DNA from: Paracoccaceae bacterium
GTDB taxonomy: Bacteria; Pseudomonadota; Alphaproteobacteria; Rhodobacterales; Rhodobacteraceae
Direction: 5' to 3'
Length of the DNA: 64,000 nucleotides
NCBI GenBank assembly: GCA_016938875.1
Contig: JAFGTV010000047.1
Coordinates: forward strand, 1 to 64,000
A program made the translations under genes and the position numbers. The notes under the pieces were generated by a model, which was not told the origin of the DNA, did no database searches, and saw only the letters and a list, made by a program, of their open reading frames with translations. Of the stretch, positions 61,030 to 64,000 are shown in pieces. Each line of letters starts with the position of its first letter. Positions within the stretch are counted from its first letter, which is position 1.

Positions 61030-61902
61030 TCAGCCCATCACGCGCAACCGCTTGATCAGGCTGGAGGTATCCCACCGCCCGCCGCCAAGTTTCTGAACAT
61101 CCTTGTAGAACTGATCGACCAGGGCCGTCACCGGCAGGCTGGCGCCGTTGTCATCGGCCGTGGCCAGAACGATGCCCAGATCCTTGCGCATCCAGTCCAC
61201 GGCAAAGCCATGCTCGAACTGGTCGTCCAGCATGGTTTCATAGCGGTTGACCATCTGCCAGCTGCCCGCGGCGCCGCCGCCGATCACCTCGACCACGGCG
61301 CGCCCGTCCAGGCCGGCCTTTTCGGCGAAATGCAACCCCTCGGACAGGCCCTGCACCAGGCCCGCGATGCAGATCTGGTTGACCATCTTGGTCAGCTGGC
61401 CCGCGCCGCTTTCGCCCATCCGCTTGCACAGCTTGGCATAGGCCGCGATCACCGGCTCGGCGCGGTCATAGGGCGCGGCCTCGCCGCCGCACATCACCAC
61501 CAGCTGGCCATTCTCGGCCCCCGCCTGCCCGCCTGACACCGGCGCATCGACAAAGGCCACGCCGCGCTCGGCTGCGGCGGCATGCATCTGGGCGGTCACC
61601 GCGGCCGACACCGTGGTGTGATCGACAAAGACCGTGCCCGGCGCCATCCCGCCAAGGGCCCCGTCCGGCCCGGTGCAGACCGCGCGCAGATCGTCGTCAT
61701 TGCCGACACAGGCCATCACGAACTCGGCCCCCTCGGCGGCCTGTGCAGGGGTCGCGGCGGCGGCCCCGCCATGCTGCGCGACCCAGGCCTCGGCCTTGGC
61801 GGCGGTGCGGTTATAGACGGTCACCTGGTGGCCCTTGGCGGCCAGATGCCCGGCCATCGGCGCCCCCATCACTCCCAGTCCCAAAAATGCGACTTTCGCC
61901 AT
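61030..61902 (-). CDS. 3-Hydroxyisobutyrate/tartronate-semialdehyde reductase-type dehydrogenase
   Basis: This 290-residue NAD(P)-dependent beta-hydroxyacid dehydrogenase has the N-terminal Rossmann GLGVMGAPMAGHL, the substrate motif DAPVSGGQAGAE around 117-128, and the catalytic lysine in KMVNQI around 171. It could reduce tartronate semialdehyde (GarR), glyoxylate or methylmalonate semialdehyde. The ATG at 61902 has GGGGG seven bases upstream. It diverges from the penicillin acylase gene. Confidence 0.88.
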   Translation of the reverse strand: MAKVAFLGLGVMGAPMAGHLAAKGHQVTVYNRTAAKAEAWVAQHGGAAAATPAQAAEGAEFVMACVGNDDDLRAVCTGPDGALGGMAPGTVFVDHTTVSAAVTAQMHAAAAERGVAFVDAPVSGGQAGAENGQLVVMCGGEAAPYDRAEPVIAAYAKLCKRMGESGAGQLTKMVNQICIAGLVQGLSEGLHFAEKAGLDGRAVVEVIGGGAAGSWQMVNRYETMLDDQFEHGFAVDWMRKDLGIVLATADDNGASLPVTALVDQFYKDVQKLGGGRWDTSSLIKRLRVMG

Positions 61903-61981
61903 GGACATTCCCCCTCGTTGCATGCGTTTGCGTTTGCCCTTACCTAACGGCTGGGTCTGGGGCGTCAACAATGGGACCGAC

Positions 61982-64000
61982 ATGCCAAAGCTCTTTCGCT
62001 GGCTGGTGCGGCTTTTCACGGCGGTGGTCTTTCTGGCCGCGCTGGGGGGGCTGACGGTCTATTACCTGGCCGCGCGTTCGCTGCCCGATTACGACGCCAC
62101 GCACCGGGTGACCGGGATCGCGGCGCCGGTCGAAATCGTGCGCGACAATGCCGATGTGCCGCATATCTTTGGCGCCAGCGATTCCGATGTCTTTTTCGGG
62201 CTGGGATTCGCCCATGCCCAGGACCGGCTGTGGCAGATGACGATGATGCGGCGCACCGCCCAGGGGCGCCTGTCCGAGATTTTCGGCCCCCGCACCCTGA
62301 AGATAGACGAGCTGATGCGGCGGCTGGACATCTACGGGCTGGCGCAATCCTCGGTCGCGGCCCAGGATCCCGACACCCGGGCCGCGCTGGAGGCCTATGC
62401 CCGCGGCGTCAACGCCTGGATCGCCACCGTCAACGCCGATGCCAAGGGGCGCGGCGCGCCCGAGTTCTTTCTGTTCAAGCCCGAGGTCGCCTATTGGCAG
62501 CCCGCAGATTCGCTGGCCATCATCAAGCTGATGGGCGTGCAGATGTCCTCGCACCTGGAATCAGAGGTGCTGCGGGCGCGGATATCCTTGTTGCTGGACC
62601 CTGCGCGGGTGGCCGACATCCTGCCCGACGCGCCTGGGCCGGGGCTGGCCGCCCTGCCCGATTACGCAGGCCTGGCACCCGGCGTGACCCCGTCCAGCGC
62701 GGCGCCGGTGCGCATGGCGCAGGGGCCGCTCTCGCCGTTTCCGGAACGCGCCTTCGCCGGTGCCTCGAACGCCTGGGCGGCAGCGCCGGACCGGTCGGCG
62801 GCGGGGGGCACGCTGTTGGCCAACGACCCGCACCTGGATCTCAGCGCGCCCTCGATCTGGTATCTGGCGCGGCTGGAATTGTCCTCGGGCGGGGTGATCG
62901 GCGGCACGATCCCGGGCCTGCCGGTGATCCTGGCGGGGCGCAGCGCGGCGCTGGGCTGGGGGCTGACTTCGTCCTACATGGACGATCAGGACGTGTTCCT
63001 GGAACGGCTCAACCCCGACAATCCCGACGAATACCTGACCCCCGACGGGTTCAAGCCGTTCCAGACCCGGCGCAGCATCATCACCGTGGCCGACAGCGCC
63101 CCGGTCACCGTCACCCTGCGCTGGACCGAGAACGGCCCGGTCCTGCCTGGGGCGCATTACGATCTGGCCGCGATCACGCCGCCGGGTCATGTGGCATCGC
63201 TGGGCTGGACCTTGCTCAGCGGGGCCGACACCTCGATGAGTGCGGCGATGAAGCTGATGCGCGCCCAGACCGTCGACCAGGCGATCGAGGCGGGGCGGTT
63301 CTTCGTGGCGCCTTCGCAGAACCTGACCGTGGTGGATCACGACACGATCGCCATGCAGATGATCGGCGCCATGCCCCGCCGCCTGGCCGGACACCAAAGC
63401 CAGGGCCGCCTGCCGGTGCCGGGGTGGAAGACTGAAAACCGCTGGCAGGGCTGGCTGAACTATGCCGCCAATCCCAGCTTTCGCGCACCAGAGGGCGGCA
63501 TCCTGGGCAATACCAACAACAAGCTGGTGGAACGCCCGTTTCCGTTGCACGTCAGCTATGACTGGGGCGACACGCAGCGCATCCAGCGCTGGCGCCGCCT
63601 GATGGAAACCCGCAAGGTGCACACCCGCGAAAGCTTTATCGAGGCGCAGCTCGATACCGTGTCGTTCACCGCGCGCGCCCTGTTGCCGCTGATCGCGCGG
63701 GATCTGTGGTTCACCGGCGATCCCGCGCCCCTGGGCAGCCCCGAGCGCCGCCGCCAACGCGCGCTGGAACTGTTGGCCGAGTGGAACGGCGAGATGAACG
63801 AGCATCTGCCAGAGCCGCTGATCTATGCCGCCTGGCTGCGCCGCCTTCAGGACCGGATGATCCGCGATGACCTGGGCCCGCTGGCCGATGCCTTTACCCA
63901 TGTCGAGCCATTGTTCATCGAGCGCGCCTTTCGCGACATCGACGGCGCCAGCGCGTGGTGCGACATCCGCCAGTCCAGCGCGGTCGAAACCTGCACCGAG
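61982..64000 (+). CDS. Penicillin acylase-family hydrolase (3' end beyond the window)
   Basis: At least 673 codons of an Ntn-hydrolase lie here with no stop, so the gene runs past the window edge. The first 30 residues form a membrane-spanning signal anchor. The self-processing site GASNAW puts the nucleophile at Ser262, at the start of the beta chain. Known relatives hydrolyse penicillins, acylated amino acids or acyl-homoserine lactones. The ATG is 80 bases from the divergent dehydrogenase start. Substrate unknown. Confidence 0.9.
   Translation, partial: MPKLFRWLVRLFTAVVFLAALGGLTVYYLAARSLPDYDATHRVTGIAAPVEIVRDNADVPHIFGASDSDVFFGLGFAHAQDRLWQMTMMRRTAQGRLSEIFGPRTLKIDELMRRLDIYGLAQSSVAAQDPDTRAALEAYARGVNAWIATVNADAKGRGAPEFFLFKPEVAYWQPADSLAIIKLMGVQMSSHLESEVLRARISLLLDPARVADILPDAPGPGLAALPDYAGLAPGVTPSSAAPVRMAQGPLSPFPERAFAGASNAWAAAPDRSAAGGTLLANDPHLDLSAPSIWYLARLELSSGGVIGGTIPGLPVILAGRSAALGWGLTSSYMDDQDVFLERLNPDNPDEYLTPDGFKPFQTRRSIITVADSAPVTVTLRWTENGPVLPGAHYDLAAITPPGHVASLGWTLLSGADTSMSAAMKLMRAQTVDQAIEAGRFFVAPSQNLTVVDHDTIAMQMIGAMPRRLAGHQSQGRLPVPGWKTENRWQGWLNYAANPSFRAPEGGILGNTNNKLVERPFPLHVSYDWGDTQRIQRWRRLMETRKVHTRESFIEAQLDTVSFTARALLPLIARDLWFTGDPAPLGSPERRRQRALELLAEWNGEMNEHLPEPLIYAAWLRRLQDRMIRDDLGPLADAFTHVEPLFIERAFRDIDGASAWCDIRQSSAVETCTE

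Overview
This window is a chromosomal segment of a high-GC alphaproteobacterium, almost certainly a member of the Rhodobacteraceae/Rhodobacterales. The reasons are the uniformly GC-rich codon use, the phoR-pstSCAB-phoU-phoB order with long PstC and PstA proteins, the stand-alone Hint-domain protein, the GlxA-type regulator, the class II DAHP synthase, and the small membrane protein beside hemB. No rRNA, CRISPR array, insertion sequence, phage block or plasmid function is visible. It is mainly a core chromosome with short accessory stretches.

Layout: 1-14 is what looks like the 3' end of a tRNA-Ser, followed by an unrecognised TPR-like protein (299-1510). Then come a fructokinase (1811-2737), a zinc metallopeptidase (3377-4219), and an SsuABC/TauABC-type importer (4458-7078). 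Next are a quinone oxidoreductase overlapping an AhpD-like gene (7212-8590), a Tat-exported cyclase (8689-9510), aroQ, and an RlmL-type methyltransferase. A four-gene minus-strand cassette (11370-14628) encodes an LpxH-like phosphatase, a GT21 glucosyltransferase, a DedA-like protein and a GT2 enzyme, and probably makes an envelope glycolipid. A Hint protein, a small membrane protein, a MobA-like enzyme and a frameshifted Cys-rich exported peptide lead to the branched-chain amino acid importer (livMH, an exported protein, livF, livG, livK; 17650-23357) with a GlxA-type regulator upstream.

24701-30634 carries aroG, a PAS protein, yicC, gmk, a gamma carbonic anhydrase, and a trans-sulfuration enzyme. 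30841-38244 is the complete phosphate-sensing and uptake operon, with a clear three-repeat Pho box before pstS. Next are a FAD oxidoreductase, a LuxR solo, the rpsB-tsf operon with its terminator, and psuK-psuG for pseudouridine breakdown. An exported-protein gene split by an in-frame TAG follows, then a DUF502 protein, a LysE exporter, a tiny exported membrane peptide, and 3-hydroxybutyrate dehydrogenase.

48421-48497 (minus strand) has every hallmark of an unannotated small RNA: a 17-bp-spaced promoter, a hairpin, an AU-rich linker and a perfect intrinsic terminator. The last part has a YejA-like binding protein with an entericidin, an XRE-cupin regulator divergent from an acyl-CoA ligase plus DsbA/FrnE gene, a Bcr/CflA exporter, mfd, a membrane protein, hemB, a SYLF lipoprotein, a hydroxyisobutyrate dehydrogenase-type enzyme and a penicillin acylase that runs off the end. 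No large new multi-gene system is evident. The most novel-looking signals are the small RNA, the two disrupted exported-protein genes, the nested inverted repeats before phoR, and the glycolipid cassette.
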